Part shown: piece after piece, positions 7,865 to 17,553 of the stretch
Layout of the letters: each line of letters opens with the position of its first letter
Position numbering within the stretch: position 1 is the stretch's first letter
Origin: Planococcus lenghuensis
GTDB taxonomy: Bacteria; Bacillota; Bacilli; Bacillales_A; Planococcaceae
Length of the DNA stretch: 64,000 bases
Reading direction: 5' to 3'
NCBI RefSeq assembly: GCF_001999905.1
Contig: NZ_CP019640.1
Span: 2,584,001-2,648,000, forward strand
The notes under the pieces: model-generated
What the model saw: the letters and a program-made list of their open reading frames with translations, nothing else
Databases searched by the model: none
Told to the model about the DNA's origin: nothing
Position numbers and translations under genes: made by a program

Positions 7865-9022
7865 TTATGAAACTGTCTGTATGAATTTCTCCATCCGCTT
7901 CATGCCTTCTTCAAGCACAGGCAGACTGTAAGCATAGGAAATGCGCAAGAACCCTTCACCGTATTCCGTAAATGCGGATCCCGGCACCGCCCCAACGCCC
8001 CCTTCTTTCAGCAGTCGCTCTGCAAATTCAGCGGAAGACAAGCCGAACTTCTTAATGGACGGAAAAATATAAAAAGCGCCGGTCGGCAGCACGACGTCAA
8101 GCCCCATGGCTGTCAGTTTCCTGTATACAAAATCCCGCCGTTCGATGTAAGCTTCATTCATCGTTGCCGGGACATGCCGCTGGGTCGTCAGCGCTTCAAT
8201 GGCTGCATGCTGACTTGGCAACGATGCGCATGTCGCATTGTATTGATGAACCTTTAACACGTGTTGCATGACCCAAGCCGGCCCCAGGACGAATCCGAGC
8301 CGCCAGCCGGTCATTGCATGTGACTTCGACAGCCCATGCACGATGAACATCCGGTCGCGCAAATGTGCGAACCGGGCAAATGACCGGTGCTGATCGTCAA
8401 AGGAATTCTCGCTGTACACCTCGTCCGATACGATAAACACTTCGTGCCGGTTTAGCACGTCAGCCAATTGCTGCAGTGTTGTTTCATCCAATGTAACGCC
8501 CGTCGGATTGGACGGGAAATTCATGAGGACCGCTTTCGTTTTGTCAGTGATCAATGCCTCCAACCGCTCAGGGTCCGGCTGGAAATCCGTATCCGACGTA
8601 TCGAGATAAACCGCTTTCGCTCCCGACAGCCGAATGAGCGGTGCGTAACCCGGATAAGCCGGCGCCGGAATGATCACTTCATCCCCTTCTTCCAAAATCG
8701 TCCGAAAAATGGAATCGAGTCCTTCACTTGAGCCGTTTGTTGCGATGATTTCGTTTGCCGCACTGTATGTAAGGCCGTGGATGTCCTTGAAGAATGACTG
8801 GATGGCGAGCCGCAATTCCATCAGCCCGGCATTATGCGAATAGCCGGTCTGGTTGGCTTGAATCGCCCGCATGCCTGCTTCTTTCACTGCTTCCGGCGTC
8901 GCAAAGTCTGGCTGCCCGACCGTCAGTCCGACAGCGTCCGGATAATCTGCCAATAGATTGAAAAACTGCCGGATGCCCGAAATCGCGATTTCTTCCGTCC
9001 AGCGGTTGATTGAAATCCCCAT
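7865..9022 (-). CDS. class I/II pyridoxal-phosphate aminotransferase (PatA/aspartate aminotransferase type)
   Basis: A 385-residue fold-type I aminotransferase. The start at 9022 gives MGISINRWTEEIAISGIRQF, matching the usual beginning of PatA-type enzymes, with GAGAAGG upstream; an upstream start would add 18 residues. The PLP-binding lysine is in HGLSKSHAMTGWRLGF, with NFPSNPTG and VSDEVYSE supporting cofactor binding, and a C-terminal arginine in FLRISYA for the substrate carboxylate. PatA makes N-acetyl-LL-diaminopimelate in lysine and cell-wall synthesis; aspartate or aromatic aminotransferase activity is possible. It is monocistronic, ending in the terminator at 7801. Confidence 0.85.
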   Translation of the reverse strand: MGISINRWTEEIAISGIRQFFNLLADYPDAVGLTVGQPDFATPEAVKEAGMRAIQANQTGYSHNAGLMELRLAIQSFFKDIHGLTYSAANEIIATNGSSEGLDSIFRTILEEGDEVIIPAPAYPGYAPLIRLSGAKAVYLDTSDTDFQPDPERLEALITDKTKAVLMNFPSNPTGVTLDETTLQQLADVLNRHEVFIVSDEVYSENSFDDQHRSFARFAHLRDRMFIVHGLSKSHAMTGWRLGFVLGPAWVMQHVLKVHQYNATCASLPSQHAAIEALTTQRHVPATMNEAYIERRDFVYRKLTAMGLDVVLPTGAFYIFPSIKKFGLSSAEFAERLLKEGGVGAVPGSAFTEYGEGFLRISYAYSLPVLEEGMKRMEKFIQTVS

Positions 9023-9088
9023 GAATGCAAAACCTTCTCTCTTGTGTTTCCTTTCATTATCACACAGAACTTCCAATGGAAGAAACCC

Positions 9089-9727
9089 TTAAAATCCAAG
9101 CCGCTTCCGGACGTCCGCTGTATAATTCTGACTGACCGGCAGCAGTGCCTCATCCTTCAGCTTTAATAGGAAACCCGAAGAAATATCCCGGGTGATTTCA
9201 CGGATGCAGCGGATATTGACGATGTATGATCGGTGGACAGCCAGGAAGGTATCCGGCAGCAGCTCCCGAAGCTGCTTCAATGTATAGGCCGTACTATAGG
9301 TGCCTTCTTCTGTGTAAAACCAAGTTTTTTTATGCTGGCTTTCAATGTAGAGGATGTCTTCCACCGGCACCGGATGCCATGTATCCTCCGTTTTTCCTGT
9401 CAGGAATGCAACCGGTTCTTTCTGCTTCATTATGTAAGCGGATGACAGCAGCACCACAACCGCCCCGCCCGTGATCGGATAGCCGATGCCGAAACAGGTC
9501 TCGCCCGGGAGGAAATCCGTCACTTGCCGTTCCACCCGTTGGCCTGATTCCATGACTTGGCTGGCAATGCTCCCCCTCTCCACAGGCTGGCCGATCCGGA
9601 TAGATGCGTTAAGTGCACCGGAGCGGAAATACACATAATCCCCGTCTCGCGCCACCGCAATCGCCGCTTCCGCCGGCATCCAGTCCATCCAAAACGTTTC
9701 AAACTTCAATACATCCTTCAATTCCAT
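9089..9727 (-). CDS. LytTR-domain transcriptional regulator
   Basis: A 212-residue regulator. Residues about 110-212 form a LytTR DNA-binding domain ([50 protein letters not shown]). Residues 1-100 look like a GAF/PAS-type sensor ([23 protein letters not shown]) rather than a phosphorylatable receiver, so it probably binds a ligand or senses redox state. The ATG at 9727 is preferred because GGAAGGGG lies upstream. It is divergent from aceA with about 158 bases between, an arrangement that suggests control of the glyoxylate shunt. That link is inference. Confidence 0.82.
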   Translation of the reverse strand: MELKDVLKFETFWMDWMPAEAAIAVARDGDYVYFRSGALNASIRIGQPVERGSIASQVMESGQRVERQVTDFLPGETCFGIGYPITGGAVVVLLSSAYIMKQKEPVAFLTGKTEDTWHPVPVEDILYIESQHKKTWFYTEEGTYSTAYTLKQLRELLPDTFLAVHRSYIVNIRCIREITRDISSGFLLKLKDEALLPVSQNYTADVRKRLGF

Positions 9728-9802
9728 TATACATACCCCTTCCATCCATCCATATTGGCTTTCATCCCGTAAAAACCGTCTTTTGTCGGAAAATTGTTTC
9801 AA

Positions 9803-9857
9803 ACAGAACATTCTGTACTATATTAATAAACAAGATAACACACTGTTATAAAACAGT
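9803..9857. promoter_or_regulatory. two inverted repeats in the regulator-aceA intergenic region
   Basis: ACAGAA-CA-TTCTGT at 9803-9816 and ACTGTT-ATAA-AACAGT at 9842-9857 are perfect inverted repeats within the short region shared by the LytTR gene and aceA; the second lies 28 bases before the aceA start. They are candidate operators. LytTR proteins usually bind direct repeats about 21 bases apart, so binding by this regulator is not assured. Confidence 0.45.
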
Positions 9858-9885
9858 AAATCATTTTCGAAAGGTGAGGATTAAT

Positions 9886-11178
9886 TTGACGACAAAACAA
9901 CAGCAAATCGATGAACTGAACAGCAAATGGGCAACGGATGCGAGATGGCAAGGGATTGAACGGCCGTATACAGCAGAAGACGTCGTGAAACTGCGCGGTT
10001 CTGTAATGATAGAACATACATTGGCGAAACGGGGTGCCGAGCGCCTGTTCCGTTCGCTGCATGAAGAGGAATTCGTGAATGCGCTTGGGGCGCTGACCGG
10101 CAACCAGGCGATCCAGCAAGTGAAAGCGGGACTGAAAGCCATTTACTTGAGCGGCTGGCAAGTGGCAGCGGATGCGAACGTCGCCGGCCAAATGTACCCG
10201 GATCAGTCGCTATACCCGGTCAATTCCGTTCCGCAAGTCGTCAAACGCATCAACCAGGCACTGGAACGGGCGGATCAGATTGACCAATCCGAAAACCGGG
10301 CCGATGGGTTTGACTGGTTCGCACCGATCGTCGCGGATGCGGAAGCCGGTTTCGGCGGACCGCTGAACGTATTTGAATTAATGAAAGCGATGATTGAAGC
10401 AGGTGCTGCAGGCGTCCATTTTGAGGACCAGCTCGCCTCTGAAAAAAAATGCGGTCATCTTGGCGGAAAAGTATTGCTTCCAACTCAGAATGCGGTACGG
10501 AACCTCATTGCCGCCCGGCTGGCAGCAGACGTGCTCGGCGTGCCGACCATCCTGATCGCCCGGACCGATGCCGATGCAGCGGATCTCATCACAAGTGATA
10601 TCGATCCGGCAGATCACCCCTTCATCACCGGAGAGCGCACACCGGAAGGTTTTTACCGGACGACTCCCGGCATCGATCAGGCGATTGCGAGAGGACTCGC
10701 TTACGCACCGTATGCAGATCTTGTCTGGTGTGAGACTTCGCACCCGAATCTGGAAGAAGCGAAACAATTTGCAGATGCCATACACGCTCAATTCCCGGAC
10801 AAAATGCTTGCTTACAATTGCTCGCCTTCGTTCAACTGGCAGGCGAAGCTCGACCAGGAGACGATTGCAAAATACCAGGTTGAGCTCGGCAAGATGGGCT
10901 ATAAATTCCAATTTGTCACTCTCGCCGGCTTCCATGCGCTGAACCATAGCATGTTCGAACTGGCACACGATTACCGGGATCACGGTATGGCGGCGTACTC
11001 GAAACTGCAGCAGGCAGAATTTGCAAGCGAAGCAAAAGGCTATACCGCAACACGCCATCAGCGTGAAGTCGGTACCGGCTATTTCGACGAAGTTTCACAG
11101 GTAATCTCAGGTGGTACTTCATCCACTGTTGCGATGAAAGGCTCAACGGAAACGGCACAATTCGTGCCGACAACATGA
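9886..11178 (+). CDS. aceA: isocitrate lyase
   Basis: A 430-residue isocitrate lyase that splits isocitrate into glyoxylate and succinate, the first step of the glyoxylate shunt. The signature KKCGHLGGK (residues 187-195, catalytic Cys189) is intact, along with the metal-binding [11 protein letters not shown] segment and the NCSPSFNW motif. The start is a TTG at 9886 behind AAGGTGAGG, giving [11 protein letters not shown]; the frame is open far upstream but has no site there. Malate synthase follows at 11192 in the same transcript. Needed for growth on acetate and fatty acids, consistent with the acyl-CoA ligases in this window. Confidence 0.97.
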   Translation: MTTKQQQIDELNSKWATDARWQGIERPYTAEDVVKLRGSVMIEHTLAKRGAERLFRSLHEEEFVNALGALTGNQAIQQVKAGLKAIYLSGWQVAADANVAGQMYPDQSLYPVNSVPQVVKRINQALERADQIDQSENRADGFDWFAPIVADAEAGFGGPLNVFELMKAMIEAGAAGVHFEDQLASEKKCGHLGGKVLLPTQNAVRNLIAARLAADVLGVPTILIARTDADAADLITSDIDPADHPFITGERTPEGFYRTTPGIDQAIARGLAYAPYADLVWCETSHPNLEEAKQFADAIHAQFPDKMLAYNCSPSFNWQAKLDQETIAKYQVELGKMGYKFQFVTLAGFHALNHSMFELAHDYRDHGMAAYSKLQQAEFASEAKGYTATRHQREVGTGYFDEVSQVISGGTSSTVAMKGSTETAQFVPTT

Positions 11179-11191
11179 GAGGGGGATGCAA

Positions 11192-12796
11192 ATGACCACA
11201 AATCAGACTTCTGTTGAACGCATAACCGTCACAGGCGGCCCGGTGACAGGAAGCGATACAGTCCTGACACCGGCGGCACTGGAATTTTTGATCGGCTTGC
11301 ATGACCGCTTCGATAAGCGGAGGAAAGAGCTGCTCCACAACCGGCAGGAGCGGCAGCGGGAAATCGACGATGGCAAACTCCCTGACTTTCTGCCGGAAAC
11401 AGCGCATATCCGGACGGGCGACTGGACAGTTGCTCCACTCCCGCCGGATATGCAGGACCGGCGGGTGGAAATCACCGGACCGGTCAACAGGAAAATGATC
11501 ATCAATGCCTTGAATTCCGGAGCAAAAATGTTCATGGCGGATCTTGAAGATGCCAACTCCCCCACTTGGAACAATGTTATTGAAGGACAGCGCAACTTGC
11601 AGGACGCCGTCCGCCGGGAGATCCGCTTCACAGATCCGAAAAGTGGAAAAGCCTATGAACTGAATGACGAAACAGCTGTGCTGATGGTGCGACCGCGCGG
11701 CTGGCACCTGGAAGAGAAGCACATCCAGATTGACGGGCAACCGGCTTCAGCAAGCCTGATCGATTTCGGCCTTTACTTCTTCCATAACGCACAGGAGCTG
11801 ATCGACCGCGGCACCGGCCCTTATTTTTACTTGCCGAAGCTTGAGAGCCACCTGGAAGCCCGGCTCTGGAATGAAGTTTTCATACACGCACAAGAAGCAC
11901 TCAGCATCCCGCAAGGCACAATCCGGGCGACTGTCCTGATCGAAACGATTCTGGCCGCGTTTGAAATGGATGAAATTTTGTACGAGCTCCGGGACCATTC
12001 CGCCGGCCTCAATTGCGGCCGCTGGGATTATATTTTCAGCGTTTTGAAACGGCTGCGTAACCGGCCGAAAACCATCTTCCCGGACCGGGCCCAAGTGACG
12101 ATGACCGTGCCGTTCATGCGCGCATATACCCAGCTGGCGATTAAGACTTGCCATAAACGGAATGCCCCGTCAATCGGCGGCATGGCGGCACAGATTCCTG
12201 TAAAGAATGATCCGGAGGCAAATGCTGCTGCGTTTGAGAAAGTACGGCTCGACAAGGAGCGGGAAGTGACAGATGGACACGACGGTACATGGGTTGCCCA
12301 TCCCGGACTTGTAGCTATTGCAAAAGCGGAATTTGATAAACACATGCCTGAACCGAATCAGATTCACCGCAGGCGGGACGACGTGAATGCGACAGCGGAT
12401 GAGCTGCTGGCCGTTCCCCGCGGCATGATCACCGAAGCTGGACTCCGGGAAAACATTTCAGTTGGTGTACAATACCTGGCCGCCTGGCTGAACGGCAGCG
12501 GGGCTGTCCCGATCAATAACCTGATGGAAGATGCTGCAACAGCGGAAATCTCCCGCGCTCAGGTCTGGCAATGGATCCGTCATCCGCAAGGCTGCCTGTC
12601 GGACGGACGGAAAGTGAGTGTCCGGCTGTTTCAGGAAGTGCTGGCGGAAGAGTTGGCAACAATCCGGGAAACCATCGGTGAAGAAGCATTCGAACGGGGA
12701 AATTTTCAAGAAGGTGCTGATTTGTTTTCATCGCTGATTCTGGAACGGGATTTCGTGGAATTCCTGACGATACCTGGCTATAAAAAACTCTCATAA
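11192..12796 (+). CDS. aceB: malate synthase A
   Basis: A 534-residue malate synthase A that condenses glyoxylate with acetyl-CoA to malate. Typical segments include [33 protein letters not shown] and MIVRPRG-type (here [10 protein letters not shown]), the [19 protein letters not shown] stretch and GMAAQIP. The start at 11192 is chosen since AGAGGGGG is 6-7 bases upstream; an ATG two codons earlier overlaps that site. Length is normal. It lies 13 bases after aceA and is followed by yhfH before a shared terminator at 12951, so the three form one operon. Confidence 0.96.
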   Translation: MTTNQTSVERITVTGGPVTGSDTVLTPAALEFLIGLHDRFDKRRKELLHNRQERQREIDDGKLPDFLPETAHIRTGDWTVAPLPPDMQDRRVEITGPVNRKMIINALNSGAKMFMADLEDANSPTWNNVIEGQRNLQDAVRREIRFTDPKSGKAYELNDETAVLMVRPRGWHLEEKHIQIDGQPASASLIDFGLYFFHNAQELIDRGTGPYFYLPKLESHLEARLWNEVFIHAQEALSIPQGTIRATVLIETILAAFEMDEILYELRDHSAGLNCGRWDYIFSVLKRLRNRPKTIFPDRAQVTMTVPFMRAYTQLAIKTCHKRNAPSIGGMAAQIPVKNDPEANAAAFEKVRLDKEREVTDGHDGTWVAHPGLVAIAKAEFDKHMPEPNQIHRRRDDVNATADELLAVPRGMITEAGLRENISVGVQYLAAWLNGSGAVPINNLMEDAATAEISRAQVWQWIRHPQGCLSDGRKVSVRLFQEVLAEELATIRETIGEEAFERGNFQEGADLFSSLILERDFVEFLTIPGYKKLS

Positions 12797-12817
12797 AAAA
12801 TTAGGAGGCGATTTATC

Positions 12818-12949
12818 ATGATGGAAACACTCGAATTTTACCGGAACTTGCCGAAAAAGGTCTGTGTCGAATGTGGACAGGAAATCGAAGAACAGCATGA
12901 ATCGTATCTATATGAATGTGAGCGTTGCATTGGACATGGCAATGATTAA
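12818..12949 (+). CDS. yhfH: YhfH-family zinc-ribbon-like small protein
   Basis: A 43-residue protein, MMETLEFYRNLPKK then VCVECG and CERC, preceded by TTAGGAGG. The FYRNLPKK...CxxC...CxxC pattern is that of the YhfH family found in Bacillales; the four cysteines probably bind zinc. Translation may begin at the second ATG (12821). It sits between aceB and the terminator at 12951, so it is the last gene of the glyoxylate operon here. Function unknown. Confidence 0.85.
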   Translation: MMETLEFYRNLPKKVCVECGQEIEEQHESYLYECERCIGHGND

Positions 12950-12950
12950 A

Positions 12951-12988
12951 CACAAGGAGGCGGACCTTTTAGAGGCCGCCTCCTTGTT
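12951..12988 (+). terminator. terminator of the aceA-aceB-yhfH operon
   Basis: GC-rich hairpin (AAGGAGGCGG ... CCGCCTCCTT) followed by TTGTTTATT immediately after the yhfH stop. Confidence 0.85.
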
Positions 12989-13107
12989 TATTCGCAGCAA
13001 TGCGCCGTGTTTATAGATGATCGGCATATGATGGGTGAGTTACTTGCGAGCCTCACTTATCCGGCACTTTATCCGCTGCATGGTTGTGTATTGCCCAAAT
13101 TCCACGG

Positions 13108-13602
13108 TTACTTCCATGCTTCAAACAGCGGCCCGTCCTCTCCGTAAATCGGGTCCTGCATCGGCAACGGCACACTGGCGATTTCTTCGAGCGCATATGG
13201 GCGTTCTTCCGGCTTGCCCAGTTTTTTGTTCGGATTGATGCCGCTCGGGTATGCGCCCACCACTTGGAAATCGTCGGACGCCTCTAATTTCTTATGACCG
13301 GTTCCTGCCGGAAGCACGGCGACATCGCCCGCTTCTACCGTTACGGTTTTCCCTTGTTCACCGCCGAGCCGGATTGCCGCTGAACCGGACCGCACGCCGA
13401 GCACCTCATGCGTGTTACTGTGGTAATGGTGGTAATCAAATACGCCGCCTTGCCAGCTGTTCGTCCAATCGTGTTTATTGAACGTCTTTTCAATCGCGGA
13501 GGGATTTTCACTGAATGCCCCTTTATACAAAAGCACAGGCAGGTTCGGGTTATTCGGGATATTGCCATCATCCTGGAAATTCAGTTTCTGGATTGAGTCC
13601 AT
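13108..13602 (-). CDS. cupin-domain protein (YjlB type)
   Basis: A 164-residue single-cupin protein. The metal-binding pattern is visible in YHHYHSNTHEVLGVRSG (histidines and glutamate of motif 1) and GDVAVLPAGTGHKKL (motif 2 histidine). It resembles B. subtilis YjlB, a cupin of unknown role sometimes linked to sugar or stress metabolism. AAGGAGATGATTTGAA lies before the ATG. Monocistronic and convergent with yhfH. Substrate unknown. Confidence 0.8.
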   Translation of the reverse strand: MDSIQKLNFQDDGNIPNNPNLPVLLYKGAFSENPSAIEKTFNKHDWTNSWQGGVFDYHHYHSNTHEVLGVRSGSAAIRLGGEQGKTVTVEAGDVAVLPAGTGHKKLEASDDFQVVGAYPSGINPNKKLGKPEERPYALEEIASVPLPMQDPIYGEDGPLFEAWK

Positions 13603-13693
13603 TTCAAATCATCTCCTTTTTCCTTAATTACCCGGCAGCCGTCCGTTTAATTCGGAAAACAGACGGGAAAACGATAACCAGGAGGGATTTTTG

Positions 13694-13834
13694 ATGAGTG
13701 AGAAAAAAGACTACTTTAAAAATGAAAACGGTGAAAACACCGAACAGCAGCAGGAGAACCAGTCCACCAAGGATCAGGCACGTAAACCCGACCAGCAGAA
13801 CAATATGAAACCGCAGGAAAATCAGCGGAGATGA
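13694..13834 (+). CDS. small hydrophilic protein, paralogue of the protein at 5563
   Basis: A 46-residue charged protein (MSEKKDYFKNENGENTEQ..., ending QENQRR) with AGGAGGG upstream and its own terminator at 13839. ENQSTKDQARKPDQQNNMKP aligns almost residue for residue with the centre of the 72-residue protein at 5563. No hydrophobic segment; probably disordered. Function unknown; two copies in 8 kb suggest a small family in this genome. Confidence 0.7.
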   Translation: MSEKKDYFKNENGENTEQQQENQSTKDQARKPDQQNNMKPQENQRR

Positions 13835-13838
13835 ATCG

Positions 13839-13867
13839 GAAGCCGCCCATCATCGGGCGGCTTTTGG
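13839..13867 (+). terminator. terminator after the small hydrophilic gene
   Basis: Hairpin AGCCGCCC-ATCATC-GGGCGGCT followed by TTT, five bases after the stop codon. Confidence 0.75.
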
Positions 13868-13893
13868 TATGATACACCAAAGGAGTGAATACA

Positions 13894-14553
13894 ATGCGCG
13901 CAGCCATATTCGATTTCGACGGCACGTTATATGCCGGAGAAACGTTTGATCTTTTGATGAATCATTTAAAGTACCATCCCACCCACAAAAACCGCTATCA
14001 AAAATTCTACAGAGCCATCATGCCACCCTATATCGGTTATAAACTGAAACTGGTACCTGAAGCCGTCATGCGGGAAAAATCCATGCAGGCCTACCTGTCC
14101 GCGTTTCATCAGCTTTCTGAAACGGAATTGACCGACTACTTCCGTGAAGTCGCTGACAAAATGAAGGATAATTTAAATCAGGAAGTTAAGAAACGAATGG
14201 AGAAACACGCCGAACAAGGCGATTTCGTCATGCTTGTATCCGGTGCCTTCACCCCGCTGTTGGATGCTGTAACAGCAGACTTGCCGGTCGACCGGGTCAT
14301 CGGTACGCAGGTCTCCTATCCGAATGGCATATTGGATAAGCGTTCCCCCGTCCGGCATATTCAATCGGAACGAAAAATCGAGGAGATTAAAGCCGCTCTC
14401 GGCGATCGTGAAATCGATTGGAATGATAGCTTTGCCTACAGTGACAGTGTGTCTGATTTGCCGATTCTCGAACTTGCCGGTAATGCAGTTGCCGTTCAGC
14501 CGGACGAACGATTACGGACCATCGCCTCGAAGCGCGGATGGGAAATCCTGTGA
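13894..14553 (+). CDS. HAD-superfamily phosphatase (subfamily IB)
   Basis: A 219-residue hydrolase with all HAD motifs: FDFDGTLY (nucleophile and acid aspartates), LVSGAF (Ser), a lysine near KRSPVRHIQSERKIEEIK and YSDSVSDLPIL (metal-binding aspartates). This IB layout is shared with phosphoserine phosphatase and SerB-like enzymes. ATG at 13894 is preferred over the GTG at 13885 as AAAGGAG lies 8 bases ahead. It stands alone, ending in the bidirectional terminator at 14556. Substrate is not identifiable; phosphoserine or another small phosphate ester is likely. Confidence 0.85.
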   Translation: MRAAIFDFDGTLYAGETFDLLMNHLKYHPTHKNRYQKFYRAIMPPYIGYKLKLVPEAVMREKSMQAYLSAFHQLSETELTDYFREVADKMKDNLNQEVKKRMEKHAEQGDFVMLVSGAFTPLLDAVTADLPVDRVIGTQVSYPNGILDKRSPVRHIQSERKIEEIKAALGDREIDWNDSFAYSDSVSDLPILELAGNAVAVQPDERLRTIASKRGWEIL

Positions 14554-14555
14554 AT

Positions 14556-14593
14556 AAGAAATGCCGACCGGTTGCCCAGCCGGCATTTCTTTT
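14556..14593. terminator. bidirectional terminator between convergent genes
   Basis: Hairpin AAGAAATGCCG ... CGGCATTTCTTTT with A/T runs on both sides, between the HAD gene and the acyl-CoA ligase. Confidence 0.85.
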
Positions 14594-14597
14594 GTTA

Positions 14598-16118
14598 TCA
14601 TCCTGTTTTCACTTCATCGCGCAGCACCGTCTTCAGCACTTTTCCACTTGCATTGCGCGGCAGGCTATCGATGAATTCCACTTCCTGAGGTAGTTTATAT
14701 TTGGCGATTTTTCCTTGGCAATAGTCCAGCACTTGTTCTTCCGTCAATCGCTGCCCTTCTTTCAGGACGACGAAGGCTTTCGGCACTTCCCCCATCACTT
14801 CGTGCGGTACCCCGATCACGGCAGCCTCCAACACTTCCGGAATTTCATACAGCACTTCCTCGACTTCCAGTGGATAAATATTTTCGCCTCCGCGGATAAT
14901 CATGTCTTTCTTGCGGTCAACGATATATAAAAACCCTTCCTCATCGAATTTACCAAGATCACCTGAGAACAGCCACCCATCCCGGACTGTCTGATATGTC
15001 GCCTGTTCATTCTTCAGGTACCCCTTCATCACTTGCGGGCCTTTTACGATAATTTCACCGACTTCCCCGACCGGGAGCGCATTTCCTTCTTCATCCGCTA
15101 CCCGGACGCCTGTATACAAGAGCGGCTTGCCGACAGACCCGATTTTCTCCAGCGCTGATTCATCGGTCAGACTGGTGGCGGCCGGTGCGTTCTCCGTCTG
15201 GCCGTACAAGTTCTGGACTTTCACGTCCGGGAACAGCATCTTCACTTTCTTCACGAGTTCATAGGGCATCGGAGAAGCACCGTATGTGAATAAACGAAGG
15301 GATGATAAATCAGTCTTTTCAAGCTGCGGGGTGTTCAGCAATACGCTGTACATCGCCGGCACACCGAAAAAGATGGTGATTTTTTCTTCCTCCATCGTTT
15401 TCAAATTCTTTTCTGCAGCGAATCCCTCTTCGATCACAACTGTGCCGCCCTGGTAAATCAGTGGAATACTGAACACATGACTGGCTGCACAATGGAACAG
15501 CGGCGCCACAATCTGCACGCGATCTTCTGCCGTCATTTCCATCGAGGCAGACCAGATTTCCGCTGCGGCCTCCACATTTTTATTCGACAGCATCACGCCT
15601 TTCGGTTTACCGGTTGTGCCCGATGTGTAAAAGACGACAGACGTATCTTCCGCCATTCGTTCAATTGGAATCGCTTCACCTTCCTTGCCGGTTACAATCG
15701 ATTCCAATGATGGCGCTTCCCCCTCACCCGTTCCCCGTACAATCCGGTCTTCGAGTGCCGGTAGTTTCGGCAGCAGTTTCCCGATGAGTTCACTGTAACT
15801 CTCATTGTAAATAAGGCCGCGCGCTTCCGAATGGGACAGTATGTACTCGATTTCAGAAGCTGCCAATTTCACATTGACCGGCAATACCGTGAATCCGCCG
15901 ATCTGGCAGGCATAATAGCAAACAAGAAAATCATCGCTATTGGGTAGATACAATGCCACGATATCATCTGCCCTATATCCCTTGTCCTGGAAATACCGGG
16001 CAAGCGATGAGGCTTTCCGGTAAAAGTCCCTGTAGTTCGTTTCCGTTCCATTAAACACGGTAATCGCTTTCTCCGGCTGTTTATCAGCTGCTATTTTCAA
16101 CTTTTCTGCAATAAACAT
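14598..16118 (-). CDS. acyl-CoA synthetase (AMP-forming, ANL superfamily)
   Basis: A 506-residue ANL-family ligase that activates a carboxylic acid through an acyl-AMP and transfers it to CoA. Motifs: P-loop-like YTSGTTGKPKG, YGQTENAP, GWLFSGDLG and DRKKDMIIRGGENIYP, and the C-terminal lysine in LPRNASGKVLK. The start at 16118 (MFIAEKLKIA) is chosen for AAAAGGGGATGG upstream; the frame is open 13 codons further. Similar to Bacillus YhfL/LcfB-type long- or medium-chain fatty acyl-CoA ligases. Monocistronic. Substrate chain length is not evident. Confidence 0.88.
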   Translation of the reverse strand: MFIAEKLKIAADKQPEKAITVFNGTETNYRDFYRKASSLARYFQDKGYRADDIVALYLPNSDDFLVCYYACQIGGFTVLPVNVKLAASEIEYILSHSEARGLIYNESYSELIGKLLPKLPALEDRIVRGTGEGEAPSLESIVTGKEGEAIPIERMAEDTSVVFYTSGTTGKPKGVMLSNKNVEAAAEIWSASMEMTAEDRVQIVAPLFHCAASHVFSIPLIYQGGTVVIEEGFAAEKNLKTMEEEKITIFFGVPAMYSVLLNTPQLEKTDLSSLRLFTYGASPMPYELVKKVKMLFPDVKVQNLYGQTENAPAATSLTDESALEKIGSVGKPLLYTGVRVADEEGNALPVGEVGEIIVKGPQVMKGYLKNEQATYQTVRDGWLFSGDLGKFDEEGFLYIVDRKKDMIIRGGENIYPLEVEEVLYEIPEVLEAAVIGVPHEVMGEVPKAFVVLKEGQRLTEEQVLDYCQGKIAKYKLPQEVEFIDSLPRNASGKVLKTVLRDEVKTG

Positions 16119-16242
16119 CTTCCCATCCCCTTTTGAAATCATAAGCTCTTTATTCATTATACCGGAAGCGGTTTTAATTTTGGCAATATTTAATAATGTT
16201 CATGCTATACTTTAAATAAGACTGCAAAAGGAGGGAAAAATC

Positions 16243-17553
16243 ATGTCAGCTGCAAAAGAAACCTTACTCGTTAATGAATATGTAAACGGCGTGCTCGACC
16301 CCGAACTCGATATGCTCGGTCCCTTGAAAGACGGCGGCCATATTATCGCCCACACCGCTCCCGGCTGTTGGGGTCCGATGATCACGCCGTGCATCCGGGG
16401 CGGGCATGAAGTGACACGCCCGGTCTATGTGGAAGGGGCAGAACCGGGTGATGCAATTGCGATCCGCATTAAAACGATCGAAGTCACCTCGCTTGCCACT
16501 TCTTCCGGCAACGACCAGCCGGTTGAAGGCCGATTTCTCGGAGACCCGTTTATTGCAGTGAAATGCCCGGGCTGCGACACGCTGTATCCCGACACCGTCA
16601 TCCAAGGCACAGGAGACGAAGCCATCCGCTGTGCAAATTGCGGAGAAAATGTCACGCCATTCGTTTTCACGAATGGATACACCATGTTCTTTGGTGAAAA
16701 TGGGGATGTTGGTGTCACACTCTCAAAGGAAGCGGCCGAAACGATTGCGCAGGATGGACGTACCTATATGAAAACACCGGAAAATTCCGTACAGAATCCG
16801 ATTGCCACGTTTGCACCGCATGACCTCGTCGGCACCATCGCACGCATGCGGCCGTTTCTCGGTCAGCTTGGTACGACACCTTCCCGTCCGATTCCGGATT
16901 CACATAACGCCGGGGATTTCGGATCTTTTCTGATCGATGCACCGCATGAATATGTCAGCACGCAAGAGGAACTTGATGAGCACCGGACGGACGGCCATAT
17001 GGACATCAGCCGCGTACGTGCAGGCGCCATCCTCCTCTGCCCTGTCAAAGTGCCGGGCGGCGGCATCTATTTGGGGGATATGCATGCAATGCAGGGAGAT
17101 GGTGAAATCGCCGGCCATACAGCGGATGTGGCGGGTGTCTCCCACCTGCAGGTCCATGTATTGAAAGGCGTGAAACTCGACGGCCCGGTTCTCCTGCCGA
17201 ATACAGAAGATTTGCCATACACTGCAAAGCCTTTTACCCGGGCGGAAAAGGAAGCGGCGAAGAAAATTGCGGAACGATGGAACATTGGCGAACCCGAAGA
17301 ATCCCTTCCAGTTTCATTCATCGGTACCGGTCCTACGTTGAATGCCGCAACCGACAATGGTATGCAGCGGGCAGCCGATCTGTTCGGGGTGCCGGTGCCT
17401 GAAATCCTGAACCGGGCAACCATCACCGGGTCCATTGAAATCGGCCGCCATCCAGGCGTCGTGACTGTGACCTTCCTTGCGCCCCGGCATTATCTAGAAA
17501 AAGCAGGTCTATACGAACTGGTCGATAACCAATACCGGGAACGCGAAGAATGA
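16243..17553 (+). CDS. acetamidase/formamidase family protein with a zinc-ribbon-like insert
   Basis: A 436-residue protein of the FmdA/AmdA amidase family, which hydrolyses formamide or acetamide to ammonia and the acid. The typical beta-rich core (GPMITPCIRGGHEVTRPVYVEGAEPGDAI split over residues 44-71, DxHxxxGDGEIAGH-like DMHAMQGDGEIAG) is present. Residues 108-133 carry two cysteine pairs, CPGC and CANC, that look like a zinc ribbon. A good AGGAGGG site precedes the ATG. It is divergent from the acyl-CoA ligase. An extended -10-like TGCTATACT lies near 16202. The exact amide substrate is unknown. Confidence 0.85.
   Translation: MSAAKETLLVNEYVNGVLDPELDMLGPLKDGGHIIAHTAPGCWGPMITPCIRGGHEVTRPVYVEGAEPGDAIAIRIKTIEVTSLATSSGNDQPVEGRFLGDPFIAVKCPGCDTLYPDTVIQGTGDEAIRCANCGENVTPFVFTNGYTMFFGENGDVGVTLSKEAAETIAQDGRTYMKTPENSVQNPIATFAPHDLVGTIARMRPFLGQLGTTPSRPIPDSHNAGDFGSFLIDAPHEYVSTQEELDEHRTDGHMDISRVRAGAILLCPVKVPGGGIYLGDMHAMQGDGEIAGHTADVAGVSHLQVHVLKGVKLDGPVLLPNTEDLPYTAKPFTRAEKEAAKKIAERWNIGEPEESLPVSFIGTGPTLNAATDNGMQRAADLFGVPVPEILNRATITGSIEIGRHPGVVTVTFLAPRHYLEKAGLYELVDNQYREREE

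Noticed and set aside
10378-11740. Minus-strand frames opposite aceA and aceB
   Set aside because: Shadows of the real genes; low-complexity composition and no motifs.
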